The notes: generated by a model not told the origin, from the sequence alone. A stretch of DNA of 64,000 nucleotides from Luteolibacter arcticus (GCF_025950235.1 NZ_JAPDDT010000006.1:62001-126000); one strand, 5' to 3'. Shown: positions 51,256 to 60,686, counted from the stretch's first letter. Program-made: numbers and translations.

Positions 51256-54012
51256 TCATCGAGAAGGAGCGTCTTCCTCTTCGATCACGCCGATCTCGGC
51301 GACGGCGCAGTAGTCGTCCTTGAGGACATGCTTGGCCACGAATTTGAAGTAGCGGGCCGGAGTAGGGGCGAAGGTGACTTTTTGCTCTTCCGGCCCCGCT
51401 TTGATCGACTTGAGCAGGTCGTCGAATTTTCCCTCTGCGGCCAAGGTCCAGGTGCTGCCATCGAGGGACGTGAAGAAGGCGCAATGATCGACCATGCCTG
51501 AACTCATCGTCACGCGCGGCAGGTAGGTAAATCCTGTAAGGGTTTTGACTTCGCCCATGTCCACCGAGAAGTCCTGCGGCAGGCCTCCCTGGTCTTCCTT
51601 GGTGTTCATGGTGTGCCAAACGGAGGTCGCGTTGCCGTCGATCGCCTGGGTGGCGACGCCGCGGCGAATCGTGGACTCGCGGGAGCAGTCGGTGACCTTC
51701 CAGTCGAATTTCACCACTGTGCGCTTGAGGTCCTGGTACGGCGCACGGTCGCCGATGAGGCGTGCGAGTCCTTCACACCACTGTCTCCTTTGCGCCGCGT
51801 CGGTAAGCTGCGGAAGGACGACACGAACTTCGGCGAGCAATTTCTGGCAGGCGCGCGGATCGTGCGTGCCTTCGATGTCGGCTTGTAGACGGGCGGTCAG
51901 GGATTCAAGGAAAGCCGGGATCATCGCGGCTTGAGGGCGGACTTTTTCACCGGCGATCTTTGCGAGGACCGGCACGCAGGCATCGGTGACGATCTTCTTG
52001 CCGCTGAGATACAACTCATGCCCGGCGTAGTCGCCGAGACGCGCCTTGGCCCATGCACGCTGTTCCGCCTTGCCGGGGATTTGCTGGGACGCCGCGTGGA
52101 GGAGGTCGGCGGTCGCCTTGCAGGTCGCAGCACCGCGCACGGAGGCGATGTGGCTATTCAAGACATCTTCGGCCTTGGCCAACGTGGCCGGCAGGCCGTC
52201 CACGGCTGTCTGGTAACGGGCCAAGGCGAGGGGAGTGCCGATCTTCTTCTCAAGCAGGTAGGCTTGGATCTCGCGGCATGCCTCCTTGTCTTGCGGAACG
52301 GGTTTGGAGAGGGCTGTCTTCGCGAACATCTCGTGCACATGCAGGAGAAAGACCGGGCAGCCCGGTTTGTTGATGGCGGCCTGCCGTTCGGCCAGCCATT
52401 GGATCAGCCGCAGTTGCGTCCGCGGATCGAAGTCGGCGGCGGCTTCGGTCAAGAGGATGTTGTAGGGGTTGAGGTCCAGCCCGCTCTTCACCAGTTCGAG
52501 TCCATTGGCCTGTCGGTCATCGGGGGAAAGCAGGCTCCACAAGCGGGCCGCCATCATCGAGTCGAGGAACGCCGGCATCCCGAAATTAACGGCGAAGCCA
52601 GTGGTGGCGGCGCGGCGGGGAGAGGTCAGGGTGGCGGCGGGATTGCTGAAGGGCCACAGCACCGGAGAGAGTCCGCTGCCGAACTGATAGGTGTTCGTCG
52701 CGGCGTCAAAGCGGACGCCGGTGGTGCCGCAGTGCCCGGGCTCACGAGTGGTGGCAGCGGGGCGGCCCAAGGCTAATTGGGTACGCACGCTAACGCCAGA
52801 GACGACGCCGCAGACACCGCCATCCTTGCACATCATCTGCACCGAGCCATAGCCGAAATCCAATGGCGCAACCGAGCGGGCACGCAGCAGGTCAGGCTTC
52901 TGCGCGATGCTGCCGACATAGGCCGGGCCGCCCTTGGTGGCGCGGCCGGTATCGCGATAGTTTTCCCAGATCTCCTGACACTCCCGCAGCGGGTCGCGTT
53001 GGGTGGCGAGCAGGACCAGTGCCGGCCACGGGGCCTTCAGCGGAAAGATCGGCCAGGTGCGCTGGGTTTCCTTCGCGAAGACGTGCTGGTCGTTGCGGAT
53101 GAGGAACGCGCAGGTTTCGGCCAAGGTGGGGACGGGATCCCGCTCAGGCAGCAAGCCTTTCGCCAGATAGGTTTTGCGGAACATCTCGGAGGCTTGGACG
53201 GTCGGCCCCATCTTCGCATACAAGCTCGGGTTCGGCGGCAGGCAATCGACCCGCGCGCTCTGGTCGCGCTCCTCCATGTAGGTATTGAACTGCTGCTGCA
53301 GCTCCTTGCTCTTGATCACATCCGCCCCGACCATCGGGCGGTTGCGTTTTTCCACCGTGACGGGATCGCCTTTCTTGGCGGGTTTGATTTTGACTTCGTA
53401 TTCCAGCGGTTTGCTGTTGAGGAAATTGATGATGTGATCGTTCACATCCAACTCGCGCGTGGGATCCTTGGTGTCGACTGGCTTGAGCGGATTGGGAGGA
53501 ATGACCAGCTTCATCACCGTGCGGCCGGTGAGGCTCACGCCAAGGGCGGCGAGATCCTTGGCGTCGGCATTGCTCACCGCCATGGCCAAGGCGAGCTGGG
53601 TGTATTGCTTGCGAACGACCTCGGAACCCAAGTCCAAGTCCAGCGAACGGAGGATGCGCAGCACGTTGGCCGGCCGGCTCTTGATCCCATATACCGTGGC
53701 TTCCACGAGCGGGTCGGAATCCACCCAGGCGAGAAAGTCCGGGGGCAGGGTTTCGCCGGCGGCGGCCAGCTCCGCCGCGGCCTGCGCTTTGGAAAAGGCA
53801 AGGAACGCGGCGCGCACCTCGGGCGTGAAGCGATGATCTCCTTCCACCCACGCCGCATGGAGGAACTGGCCCGCGGGCAAGGATTCTAACAGCGTTGCCG
53901 CGGCGACATCTGCCGGCGCGGGCGCGGATGGGATGCTCACTGCTTGGGCCTTGAGACGCCCCGAAGAGGAGGCCATCAGACAGCACAGCGCGAGGAGAAC
54001 GGAGTTTTTCAT
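51256..54012 (-). CDS. Secreted transglutaminase/papain-like protein with C-terminal CBM32
   Basis: 919 residues from ATG 54012, placing the signal peptide MKNSVLLALCCLMASSSG at the start; the upstream frame spans the family B operator. The N-terminal half is helical without known motif. Near residue 392, MMCKDGGVCGVVSG followed ~25 residues later by REPGHCGTTG has the Cys-then-His order of a transglutaminase-like cysteine protease core; a catalytic Asp is not identified. A helical region follows, then residues ~778-919 form an F5/8 type C (CBM32) module (ATQAIDGNATSVWHTMNTKE, KFVAKHVLKDDYCAVAEIGV). It heads the operon with GH95-like and GH20 genes. Peptidase role toward glycopeptides is inferred. 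Confidence 0.78.
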   Translation of the reverse strand: MKNSVLLALCCLMASSSGRLKAQAVSIPSAPAPADVAAATLLESLPAGQFLHAAWVEGDHRFTPEVRAAFLAFSKAQAAAELAAAGETLPPDFLAWVDSDPLVEATVYGIKSRPANVLRILRSLDLDLGSEVVRKQYTQLALAMAVSNADAKDLAALGVSLTGRTVMKLVIPPNPLKPVDTKDPTRELDVNDHIINFLNSKPLEYEVKIKPAKKGDPVTVEKRNRPMVGADVIKSKELQQQFNTYMEERDQSARVDCLPPNPSLYAKMGPTVQASEMFRKTYLAKGLLPERDPVPTLAETCAFLIRNDQHVFAKETQRTWPIFPLKAPWPALVLLATQRDPLRECQEIWENYRDTGRATKGGPAYVGSIAQKPDLLRARSVAPLDFGYGSVQMMCKDGGVCGVVSGVSVRTQLALGRPAATTREPGHCGTTGVRFDAATNTYQFGSGLSPVLWPFSNPAATLTSPRRAATTGFAVNFGMPAFLDSMMAARLWSLLSPDDRQANGLELVKSGLDLNPYNILLTEAAADFDPRTQLRLIQWLAERQAAINKPGCPVFLLHVHEMFAKTALSKPVPQDKEACREIQAYLLEKKIGTPLALARYQTAVDGLPATLAKAEDVLNSHIASVRGAATCKATADLLHAASQQIPGKAEQRAWAKARLGDYAGHELYLSGKKIVTDACVPVLAKIAGEKVRPQAAMIPAFLESLTARLQADIEGTHDPRACQKLLAEVRVVLPQLTDAAQRRQWCEGLARLIGDRAPYQDLKRTVVKFDWKVTDCSRESTIRRGVATQAIDGNATSVWHTMNTKEDQGGLPQDFSVDMGEVKTLTGFTYLPRVTMSSGMVDHCAFFTSLDGSTWTLAAEGKFDDLLKSIKAGPEEQKVTFAPTPARYFKFVAKHVLKDDYCAVAEIGVIEEEDAPSR

Positions 54013-54120
54013 GACGATGGAGGAGAGGAGCAGCGGGGCAACGCGCCGCCGCCGCGAGGACACCGGCAAGAGCCGGATTCCATTGCCTTTCAGTGAACAT
54101 GATTCCGGCCTCGCTTCACA

Positions 54121-54153
54121 ATGGACCAACCTCGGAAAAAGATGGACGAACCT
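54121..54153 (+). promoter_or_regulatory. Family B operator, site 3
   Basis: ATGGACCAAC at 54121 and ATGGACGAACC at 54142 are 21 bp apart, with the A-tract GGAAAAAG between. It is 109 bp upstream of the papain-like gene (minus), with its ATGGAC strand opposite to that gene, and 144 bp upstream of the plus-strand gene at 54298. Confidence 0.7.
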
Positions 54154-54297
54154 AGGCTTCAGTTGCTGGACGTTCAAAAGAATGGCACACCGGTGGTAAT
54201 CGGTTCTGGCGATGATACACGCCAGCATTTCGATTTCCTTCGCTGCTCCGATTTCTGCAACCTCGAAGTTACTGCCAGAAGGTGCAGTGCATTCGAA

Positions 54298-54834
54298 ATG
54301 AAGCCACTGAGCTCGCCCCATTGTTTTCACTCCATGCTCGCACTGCCTTGTCTTGCCATCGCCACGGCATGCTTTGCTGGTGCCGCAGAAGAAAAACCTT
54401 CCCTCGCGAAACCCGCGCCACCGGCTCCGGTTTTAGCTCCTCTCGCAGAGACCGATCTGATCGGTGCGTGGGTGGGAGTGGTCGGCCTTGAGGCAGCACC
54501 CACCACCGTCCTCCTCGCTTTCTATCGCGACAAGAAGGCAGCCCTGATATTCTTCCAGCCTGCGGACGATATCGATCCGAAGGGCAAGCAGGGTCTCACC
54601 TACGATTACCCCACGACCGGTAACTGGAAGATGAAGGACGGCGCGGTGATATTCACGCCCGATCCCGAGGAACATCCGGACGCGGAGTCGATCCAACTTG
54701 AGATCACCAAGCCCGCCAAGGACCGCCTGGTGCTCAACCTGGGAGAGCAAGGCAAGCAAGCCGTCAAGGTCAAGATGGCTCCCGCCACGGACCGGGAACT
54801 GAAGCGTTGGTTCGACGGCAAGCGCCCCGAGTGA
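54298..54834 (+). CDS. Small exported protein of unknown function
   Basis: 178 residues from ATG 54298; the upstream extension to 54121 would translate the operator. Signal peptide over residues ~11-29 (MLALPCLAIATACFAGAA); a shorter start at Met-12 is possible. The mature protein is a small beta-rich domain (TDLIGAWVGVVGLEAAPTTVLLAFYRDKKAALIFF, NWKMKDGAVIFTP), resembling lipocalin-like TIGR03067/TIGR-type fragments without a confident match. It is divergent from the papain-like operon and shares its regulatory region; 23 bp separate it from a lipoprotein gene, so the two are probably co-transcribed. Confidence 0.7.
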   Translation: MKPLSSPHCFHSMLALPCLAIATACFAGAAEEKPSLAKPAPPAPVLAPLAETDLIGAWVGVVGLEAAPTTVLLAFYRDKKAALIFFQPADDIDPKGKQGLTYDYPTTGNWKMKDGAVIFTPDPEEHPDAESIQLEITKPAKDRLVLNLGEQGKQAVKVKMAPATDRELKRWFDGKRPE

Positions 54835-54857
54835 TCCACCGCAACAATCACATCGCC

Positions 54858-55313
54858 ATGAAATCCCGACTTGCCTCGCTCCTCAGGCGCCTCGCCGTCT
54901 TGTCCTTGCTCGCGTTTCCCTCCTGCACGGGTTTCCCGGGCTCGACCAAGGACGTGTCCCTCGATCCGCGCGTGGCGGTTTATCTGCAGGAGCCGCGTCA
55001 ATTGGTGAAGTCCTGCGACTTGTTAGGGGAGGGGCGTTCGGCCGTGCTGATCGAGCATGGGAAGCGCAATCGCAGGCACGAAGGGCTGGCGCTGCAGCAG
55101 GTGTTGCCAGTTGGCACCCGGGTGGATCTCACGCGCATCCAACGGATCCACGGAGACGGCTTCGTGTTGTTCAAGGCTACCGGGCGGGCCTATCCCGCGA
55201 ATCATCCCGATGGCCTGCCCTTCACCTACAAATGGGGCTTCGGCGGTATGTCACCCCAAGCGCCGTGGGAACCGCCGGGCCAGCGGTTGAAGAAGCAACT
55301 GGGTCTCGAATAG
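54858..55313 (+). CDS. Small lipoprotein of unknown function
   Basis: 151 residues from ATG 54858. Basic start (MKSRLASLLRRL), hydrophobic core and a lipobox-like LAFPSC with Cys at residue 22, so it is probably a lipoprotein. The mature part has VYLQEPRQLVKSCDLLGEG, a beta-strand LLPVGTRVDLTRIQRIHGDGFVLFKATG and ends KKQLGLE. No family recognised. It follows 23 bp after the exported protein and ends just before a strong terminator. Confidence 0.72.
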   Translation: MKSRLASLLRRLAVLSLLAFPSCTGFPGSTKDVSLDPRVAVYLQEPRQLVKSCDLLGEGRSAVLIEHGKRNRRHEGLALQQVLPVGTRVDLTRIQRIHGDGFVLFKATGRAYPANHPDGLPFTYKWGFGGMSPQAPWEPPGQRLKKQLGLE

Positions 55314-55335
55314 CCTTTGGCTTGCGGAGATTGGA

Positions 55336-55363
55336 ACGCCGCGCGGATTGCTCCGCGCGGCGT
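55336..55363. terminator. Bidirectional stem-loop at a convergent gene end (hairpin element, copy 3)
   Basis: ACGCCGCGCGGA (55336-55347) and its exact complement (55352-55363) flank a TTGC loop: a 12-bp perfect stem between the lipoprotein gene (+) and the GH97 gene (-). Read on the minus strand, the preceding bases 55371-55395 carry the CCGGTCGAGG box of the dispersed hairpin element. Confidence 0.75.
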
Positions 55364-55402
55364 CGTCAGTTTCCCCTACCTCGACCGGGGAAATCTTGAG
55401 GG

Positions 55403-57289
55403 TCACTCCGCAGTGAAGATGGCGGCGAAGCCATTGGAGGCAGCGACGGGGAACGTGAGAGTCGTCTTGTGATCTACTTGCCGTTGGTTGATGCGCACCT
55501 TGGTGGTGGTGGCGATCGAGGGATCATCCACGAAGCTCTCCGCCCGATAAGTCGCGGAGGGATCGAGGAAAGCGAGCGGGACGTCGAAGGTCCGCGCGGT
55601 GGAACCGTTGAGCCCAGCCAGGAACCAGACCTTGCCCTTGCGCCGCGCTATGGTGGCGTGGCTGCCGGGATAGCCGTCGATGACCCGCGTCTCATCCCAA
55701 GTCGTGGGCAAGCGGTCGAAGAAGGTCAGCTCGGGGACCTCCTCAAGCACCGACGCCGCGTTGCCGGCTCCGCCGACTTGCGGCGCACCGGCCGGGCGAT
55801 CATACCAATAGAGGAACTGCCAGGGGCTGAAGATGCACACCGACTTGGCAAGCTGCGAAGCATGCGAGCCCATCTTTTTGACGCGCGGCGCGAAGTAGCA
55901 GTTGGTCTGGTCACCCGCGCCCACCAGTCCGCGGACGAAGACGCTATTTAGCACGGCCGCATTGCTGGGGGATTCCTCATCGCCGCGGATGCCTTCCACG
56001 GTCATCAGGTTCGGATAGGTCCGCGAGGTTCCGCTTGGCCGGAAGTCATCGTGGATGTCCACCATCAGTTGATGGTCTCCACATTTCTTCACGGCATGGT
56101 GCAGCCAGCGGGTGGCCGATTGAGATCCGACCGTGACGAAGCCGAACTTCATGCCGGCAACTCCCCACGACTGATAGAGGGGAACGATCTTGTCGAGCTG
56201 CGGCCCCAGCGACCGCTGGTTGACGTAGAGAATGACATCGACGCCTTTCTTTTTGCCGTAGGCGATGACTGCTGGCAGATCGAGCGGGCCGGGCGAACGC
56301 TTGGGATCGAGGTTGACCTTGCTGGCGTCGGATGCGGCGCTGTTTTCCGGTCCATACCAACCGGCGTCGAACATGATGTATTCGAGCTTGTGGGCGGCGG
56401 CGAAATCGATGCTGGCCATGGAGCCCTGCGTGGTCAGCGTGACTTCGCGTAGCACCTTGCCGGGGCGGATCCACGAGGTGTCGGCCAGTTTGGACGGCTC
56501 ATTCAGATTGAGCACGAAATGATTCCCTTCGAGCAAAGCGCCCGGGGTCGGGGCGACACGAACGAAGCGCCACGCGCTGGTGAATGATCCGGAGAATGCC
56601 ATCCGGCCCGCAATCTTGCAGTCCAAGGTAGAGGTGCCGCTACGGGTGTAACCCATCCTCGATCCATCGATCAGTGCGGCTTCTCCGAGAGCGGCGAAAA
56701 GATCGGCTGCCACCTCTGCCAGCACCGGGCTGACGGATGACTTCATCTTGGTGACCGGAACCTTGGAGATGTGGCCTTGGGTCGAGCCGGAGATCCATAC
56801 CTGGGTGGCTTCGGGCAAGGGGAAGCTGGTGAACTCTCCCATCACGGTGCCGTCGCCATCGATCAGGTAACGCAGGGCAACGCCTTCGTCATAGACCCGG
56901 ATCTGGAGCTTCACGCCGAACTTTCCGTGGTCGGAATGGGAGAGCGTAAGGGTCTCCTCGCGATAGTGGTCGGGCACTTCGGAACGCTCACCGAAACGAT
57001 CGGACCATTTGGTATGGATGGTCTTCTCGGCCACCTTTTGGATGGTTCCTTCATCAGCGACCACGGTGGTTTCACCGATCTGGATTCCCAAGTTGCCGCG
57101 GGTGATCACCGGCCGGCCGGAATATGTCACGTTGTGGCTCAAGTCCTGAGTCGCCTCGTCGCGTTCGAGCGTGAAGACCAAGGCCCCGTTCGGGCTGGCA
57201 AGGGTGCGTTCGACCACGACGGCGGCGGAGAGCGGCAGTGCTCCGATCAAAGGCAGCGCAAGCAGGACGGTTGGATTCAGGATATGCAT
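55403..57289 (-). CDS. Secreted GH97 alpha-glycosidase, inverting subtype predicted
   Basis: 628 residues; signal peptide ~1-22 (TVLLALPLIGALPLSAA). GH97 architecture is complete: N-terminal beta-sandwich (LASPNGALVFTLERDE), the barrel starting at EYIMFDAGWYGPE, YVNQRSLGPQLDKIVPLYQSWGVAGMKFGFV, then VDIHDDFRPSGTSRTYPNLM and EGIRGDEESPSN. In retaining members the strand end corresponding to KFGFV (near 380) reads K-x-D-F with Asp as nucleophile; here it is Gly, as in the inverting SusB-type subgroup, where Glu residues serve as base. EGIRGDEE near residue 435 supplies the calcium/base glutamates. It is transcribed 18 bp after the PEP-CTERM gene. Whether the substrate is a glucoside or galactoside is not decided. 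Confidence 0.9.
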   Translation of the reverse strand: MHILNPTVLLALPLIGALPLSAAVVVERTLASPNGALVFTLERDEATQDLSHNVTYSGRPVITRGNLGIQIGETTVVADEGTIQKVAEKTIHTKWSDRFGERSEVPDHYREETLTLSHSDHGKFGVKLQIRVYDEGVALRYLIDGDGTVMGEFTSFPLPEATQVWISGSTQGHISKVPVTKMKSSVSPVLAEVAADLFAALGEAALIDGSRMGYTRSGTSTLDCKIAGRMAFSGSFTSAWRFVRVAPTPGALLEGNHFVLNLNEPSKLADTSWIRPGKVLREVTLTTQGSMASIDFAAAHKLEYIMFDAGWYGPENSAASDASKVNLDPKRSPGPLDLPAVIAYGKKKGVDVILYVNQRSLGPQLDKIVPLYQSWGVAGMKFGFVTVGSQSATRWLHHAVKKCGDHQLMVDIHDDFRPSGTSRTYPNLMTVEGIRGDEESPSNAAVLNSVFVRGLVGAGDQTNCYFAPRVKKMGSHASQLAKSVCIFSPWQFLYWYDRPAGAPQVGGAGNAASVLEEVPELTFFDRLPTTWDETRVIDGYPGSHATIARRKGKVWFLAGLNGSTARTFDVPLAFLDPSATYRAESFVDDPSIATTTKVRINQRQVDHKTTLTFPVAASNGFAAIFTAE

Positions 57290-57307
57290 AGGTAACGATG
57301 ACTAGAT

Positions 57308-58963
57308 TTACCGGGGACGGCGGCGGCGCAGCAGGGCGAGAACGCCGATCCCGCCGAGGAGTGCGGCCTTGGGTTCAGGAATAACCACGACGTTGAGGCT
57401 GCCGAGTTCGAAATAGGCGGACTTCCCTCCACCGAGATCAAAGGCATTCGCGATGCCGAAGTTGGCGAGATTGGCGGTGTGAACCGTCGCCGTCCCGTCG
57501 ATCAGCGAGTAGATGCCGTTTGCCACGGAGCTATTCAAGCCTATCAGGTCATCCACTCCGAAGCCCACGAAGGTGACGCCGGCACCACCGGTGCCGTTCA
57601 CGGTCAGGGTCTCGGTGGTGCTGAAAACAAACCTAGCGCCATCCTCAAAGTGAAGGGCTCCGCCGCCGATGGTGCCATCGCCCCCGAGAGTGCCTGCGGC
57701 ACCGACCGTGACGGCAGTGTTGCCGAGCGAGCCGGTGATCAGGAGCGTGCCGGCGGAAATCGTGGTCCCTCCGGTGTAAGTGCTGTTGCCTCCGAGAGTT
57801 TGGGTGCCGTTACCGATCTTGGTAAACGCGAGAGTGCCAGTGCCGCCGTTGATCAGCACTCCGTCGTAGGTGGCGGTGGCGTCTCCGTCGCCGACGGTAA
57901 GGGTCGATGCCGTGGCACTCAGTGAATTCCTCACCGTGCCAGTCGCCCCGGAAAGCCCGTTGATGGTTTCCGACTTGCCGTTCATGTTCAGCGTGCCGCC
58001 GTTCATGAGCAGGTTGCCTGCACCGGCTCCGGTGCCGTGGGCGATGGCGTCTCCGTTGGTCGCCGTCAGGGTTGTGGTCGTATTGCTCGAGAACTTCCAC
58101 TTTCCGCCGCTGGCGGTGGTTCCGAGGTTGATGTTGCCGCCGGTGCTGGCGTTCTCGAAGGTCCCGGAGTAGCCCGACATGCTGCCCGAAAGGGTCAGCG
58201 TCACCGCCCCTGATGTGAGGTAGGTGAGGTTGCCGGTGCCGGAAATGGCTCCGCTCAGGGTGGGAGCAACGGAGATGGTACTGCTGATGACGCTGGCTGC
58301 GTCGACTTGAATGTTCCTGCTGGAGCCGGTGCCACCATTGTTAAAATAGGCCCCCCCTATGAGAATGACCTTGTTGTTAACGTTGCCGAGAAAGGAAGTG
58401 GTATGGAGTTTCCCTCCGAGGACCGTGACATCACCGACGAAGTCGTTGTTGGCGTTGCTCAGGTAAAGCCGGTCGCCTGCAACGACACTGGTGCTGGTGG
58501 CGCTTCCGTTGAGGACCAGTCCGCCGTTGATAGTACCGGTGATCTTCTGACTCAGATTGATGCTGGTGGTGACCCCGAGGGCATCGAAGGCCAGAACGCT
58601 GTCCGAATACGTGCCGACAAAGGAGAGATTGTTAGTGCCCGTGAAAGTCGCGGCGCTTGTCAGCTTGATCTGATTGACGCTGATGGCCGTGGCAGCGACC
58701 CCGCTGACGGTGCCGGCCGTGCCGCCGAAGATCGCGCTACTTCCATTGACCCAGTTTCCCAAGGTGCCCGTGGCCGATCCGTCGCGCCAGGTTCCGGCGG
58801 TGTTCCAACTGCCTCCGCCGCCGGTGCCTGCTGTGACGCCATTCGCATCCCAGTAGAAGTCGGCGGCGCGGGAGTTGTCGCAGAGGCCAAGCACGATCAG
58901 TGGCAGGGTGAGGGTGCGGGCGGCGATTTTGCTAGCCGCGATGGCGGGACGGGAGGGCTTCAT
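57308..58963 (-). CDS. PEP-CTERM autotransporter-associated beta-strand repeat protein
   Basis: 551 residues. Signal peptide ~1-33 (IAARTLTLPLIVLGLCDNSRA), then ADFYWDANGVTAGTGGGGSWNTAGTW, the usual opening of autotransporter-associated repeat proteins. Residues ~60-460 are beta-solenoid repeats (GTQTLGGNSTYTGGTTISAG). The tail VVIPEPKAALLGGIGVLALL followed by RRRRPR is a canonical PEP-CTERM sorting signal. It forms an operon with the GH97 gene (18-bp gap). The family B site 59388-59420 is 425 bp upstream with the orientation typical of the family, so a long leader or an internal start is possible. Surface display is expected; function unknown. Confidence 0.88.
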   Translation of the reverse strand: MKPSRPAIAASKIAARTLTLPLIVLGLCDNSRAADFYWDANGVTAGTGGGGSWNTAGTWRDGSATGTLGNWVNGSSAIFGGTAGTVSGVAATAISVNQIKLTSAATFTGTNNLSFVGTYSDSVLAFDALGVTTSINLSQKITGTINGGLVLNGSATSTSVVAGDRLYLSNANNDFVGDVTVLGGKLHTTSFLGNVNNKVILIGGAYFNNGGTGSSRNIQVDAASVISSTISVAPTLSGAISGTGNLTYLTSGAVTLTLSGSMSGYSGTFENASTGGNINLGTTASGGKWKFSSNTTTTLTATNGDAIAHGTGAGAGNLLMNGGTLNMNGKSETINGLSGATGTVRNSLSATASTLTVGDGDATATYDGVLINGGTGTLAFTKIGNGTQTLGGNSTYTGGTTISAGTLLITGSLGNTAVTVGAAGTLGGDGTIGGGALHFEDGARFVFSTTETLTVNGTGGAGVTFVGFGVDDLIGLNSSVANGIYSLIDGTATVHTANLANFGIANAFDLGGGKSAYFELGSLNVVVIPEPKAALLGGIGVLALLRRRRPR

Positions 58964-59448
58964 GTGCTTGCTTTGAAAAGGATTCGAGGAGCAGGGCGGG
59001 GAGGGGATTGCCCTTGAACGAGGGCATAGGCGCAGGCCGCATCATTTCGCGGGGTAATCTGGAAGTTTCGCGCTGCGGGAAGGTTTTTTCGATTTCGAGA
59101 CACAGGAACTGCGGCGGCTCGACGCCGGCGGCCGTGGAAGGATGGGCTTTGAAGCTGAACGCCGGTTCCCGCCGATCGCCAACTGGATCGCCAGCCGGGC
59201 ATTTGAACGCGCGATCGTCCGAGGAACAGTAGGCCCACCGGCGGCACAACCCAGTGCACCATCTGGTCGGGGAGAATTATCAAGGGGGAATCCCTCGCAA
59301 GCGTTCATGGTTCTTCCGGTTATCAGCGGGGCGGAAAACCACGGGCCGCTTCCATGAAATCCAATCACCGATGCCGTGTCTGAAACAATGGACCTTTCAT
59401 GGAAAAAGATGGACGAATCCACGTTTTGTCACCGTATGGTGTGTTTGG
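58964..59448. promoter_or_regulatory. Divergent region with family B operator
   Basis: 485 bp between the PEP-CTERM gene and the AraC gene. Only the operator at 59388-59420 is recognisable. Frames that cross the region have no homology. Confidence 0.5.
59388..59420 (+). promoter_or_regulatory. Family B operator, site 4
   Basis: ATGGAC at 59388 and ATGGACGAATCC at 59409 are 21 bp apart around GGAAAAAG. The downstream end is 29 bp before the AraC start at 59449, fitting autoregulation, while orientation fits control of the minus-strand PEP-CTERM/GH97 operon. Confidence 0.7.
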
Positions 59449-60378
59449 ATGCCGAAGGTTCGGAACAAACTGGCTCTGCCCCCTCCCTCCTCCCGGGTGG
59501 CTGAAGGATTTGCGGGACAGCGCCTGCTGATCGTCCCGCAAGACCGGCTCCGGAGAGGAGAAGCCCTGCCCGTGATCCGCGATCTGCAGGTCACTCACAT
59601 CGGCCACTTCAACAGCGCGCGAAACCACTTCGTATACCGGCGCAAAGGCTGTCCCCATTTCGTTCTCATCTATTGCTTGGCCGGTGCGGGCCACTGCAAG
59701 TACCGCGGCCAGACATGGGACATCGGTTCCGGCGGTCTTATCCTGCTGCCTCCCGACGAGGCTCACTCTTACTTCGCCGACGCGGCGGATCCCTGGAGCA
59801 TTTTTTGGGTTCATTTCACCGGCCATCGCGCCGCGGACTACGTTGAAGCTCTCGCCCTCACCGGGGATAGCCCGCTGTTGGAGGTGCCGAAGGAGGCCGC
59901 CATGCAACAGGCATTCGAGGAAACCTATCGCCACGCCCTCGACGGATTCTCGGAATCCGGGTTGCTCGGACTGACCACCGGCTTGTCCCGTCTTATCGGG
60001 CTCGCGCGCGTTTATTCGTCATCGGGCAGTGCACGTGCACGGCGCACGGAGGACCGGGTGTTGACCTCCATCCGTCAGCTCCAGGACGAGCCGACCCGTG
60101 ATTGGCGGATTGAAGAGCTCGCCGCGGCGGCCGGCATGTCACTCGCCCATTTCACCGACCGCTTCCACAAGCAGGCCGGCTGCCCGCCGAAACAGTTTCT
60201 CATTCGCCTGCGACTTCAAATTGCCTCGGCATTGATGCAGGAATCCGGTCTCACCGTGGCCCAGATCGCCACCCAGGTCGGCTATGAGGATCCCTATTAT
60301 TTCAGCCGCTTGTTCCGCCGTCACACGGGTCAATCACCACGCGCCCATCGCCGCGAACTGGGGATCCACATGTCCTAG
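59449..60378 (+). CDS. AraC-family regulator, probable family B operator-binding protein
   Basis: 309 residues from ATG 59449; an open frame from 59254 would translate the operator and has no homology. Residues ~35-130 form the cupin sensor (RNHFVYRRKGCPHFVLIYCLAGAGHCKYRG, then LILLPPDEAHSYF). Residues ~205-305 hold the two helix-turn-helix motifs (WRIEELAAAAGMSLAHFTDRFHKQAGCPP; VAQIATQVGYEDPYYFSRLF followed by RRHTGQSPRAHRREL); the domain is complete. Site 4 lies directly upstream, so it is the natural candidate to bind the family B operators. The ligand is not known but would be a sugar from GH20, GH95 or GH97 action. Confidence 0.9.
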   Translation: MPKVRNKLALPPPSSRVAEGFAGQRLLIVPQDRLRRGEALPVIRDLQVTHIGHFNSARNHFVYRRKGCPHFVLIYCLAGAGHCKYRGQTWDIGSGGLILLPPDEAHSYFADAADPWSIFWVHFTGHRAADYVEALALTGDSPLLEVPKEAAMQQAFEETYRHALDGFSESGLLGLTTGLSRLIGLARVYSSSGSARARRTEDRVLTSIRQLQDEPTRDWRIEELAAAAGMSLAHFTDRFHKQAGCPPKQFLIRLRLQIASALMQESGLTVAQIATQVGYEDPYYFSRLFRRHTGQSPRAHRRELGIHMS

Positions 60379-60686
60379 CCGGTGAAAGGTTGGCTTGTTA
60401 GGCAGCGATAAATCCCGGCCACGTCTGTTAGGGCTTTCGAGCCGCGAAGTGTCCGGGGATTTCTGATGCGGATGGCGTGTGATCGTAGCGCGCTACTCCC
60501 GGGACTGCCCTGCACGAGTGTCGGCCCGGTCATCGGATTACTCCTATCAGCTCAAGATCTGCGGGCGCACGAACCATTGAACTTTTTTCGCCAGGTTCAC
60601 GCGCGCTCCGATTATGCGCTTCGGTGAAGAGGCATCTCCGAGATTAGGGCGCGCACTCTCGCAGGGTCACTGATGGAAATCTGATG

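Noticed and set aside
59008-59232. 74-codon frame in the divergent region
   Set aside because: No homology or signal features; region interpreted as regulatory.
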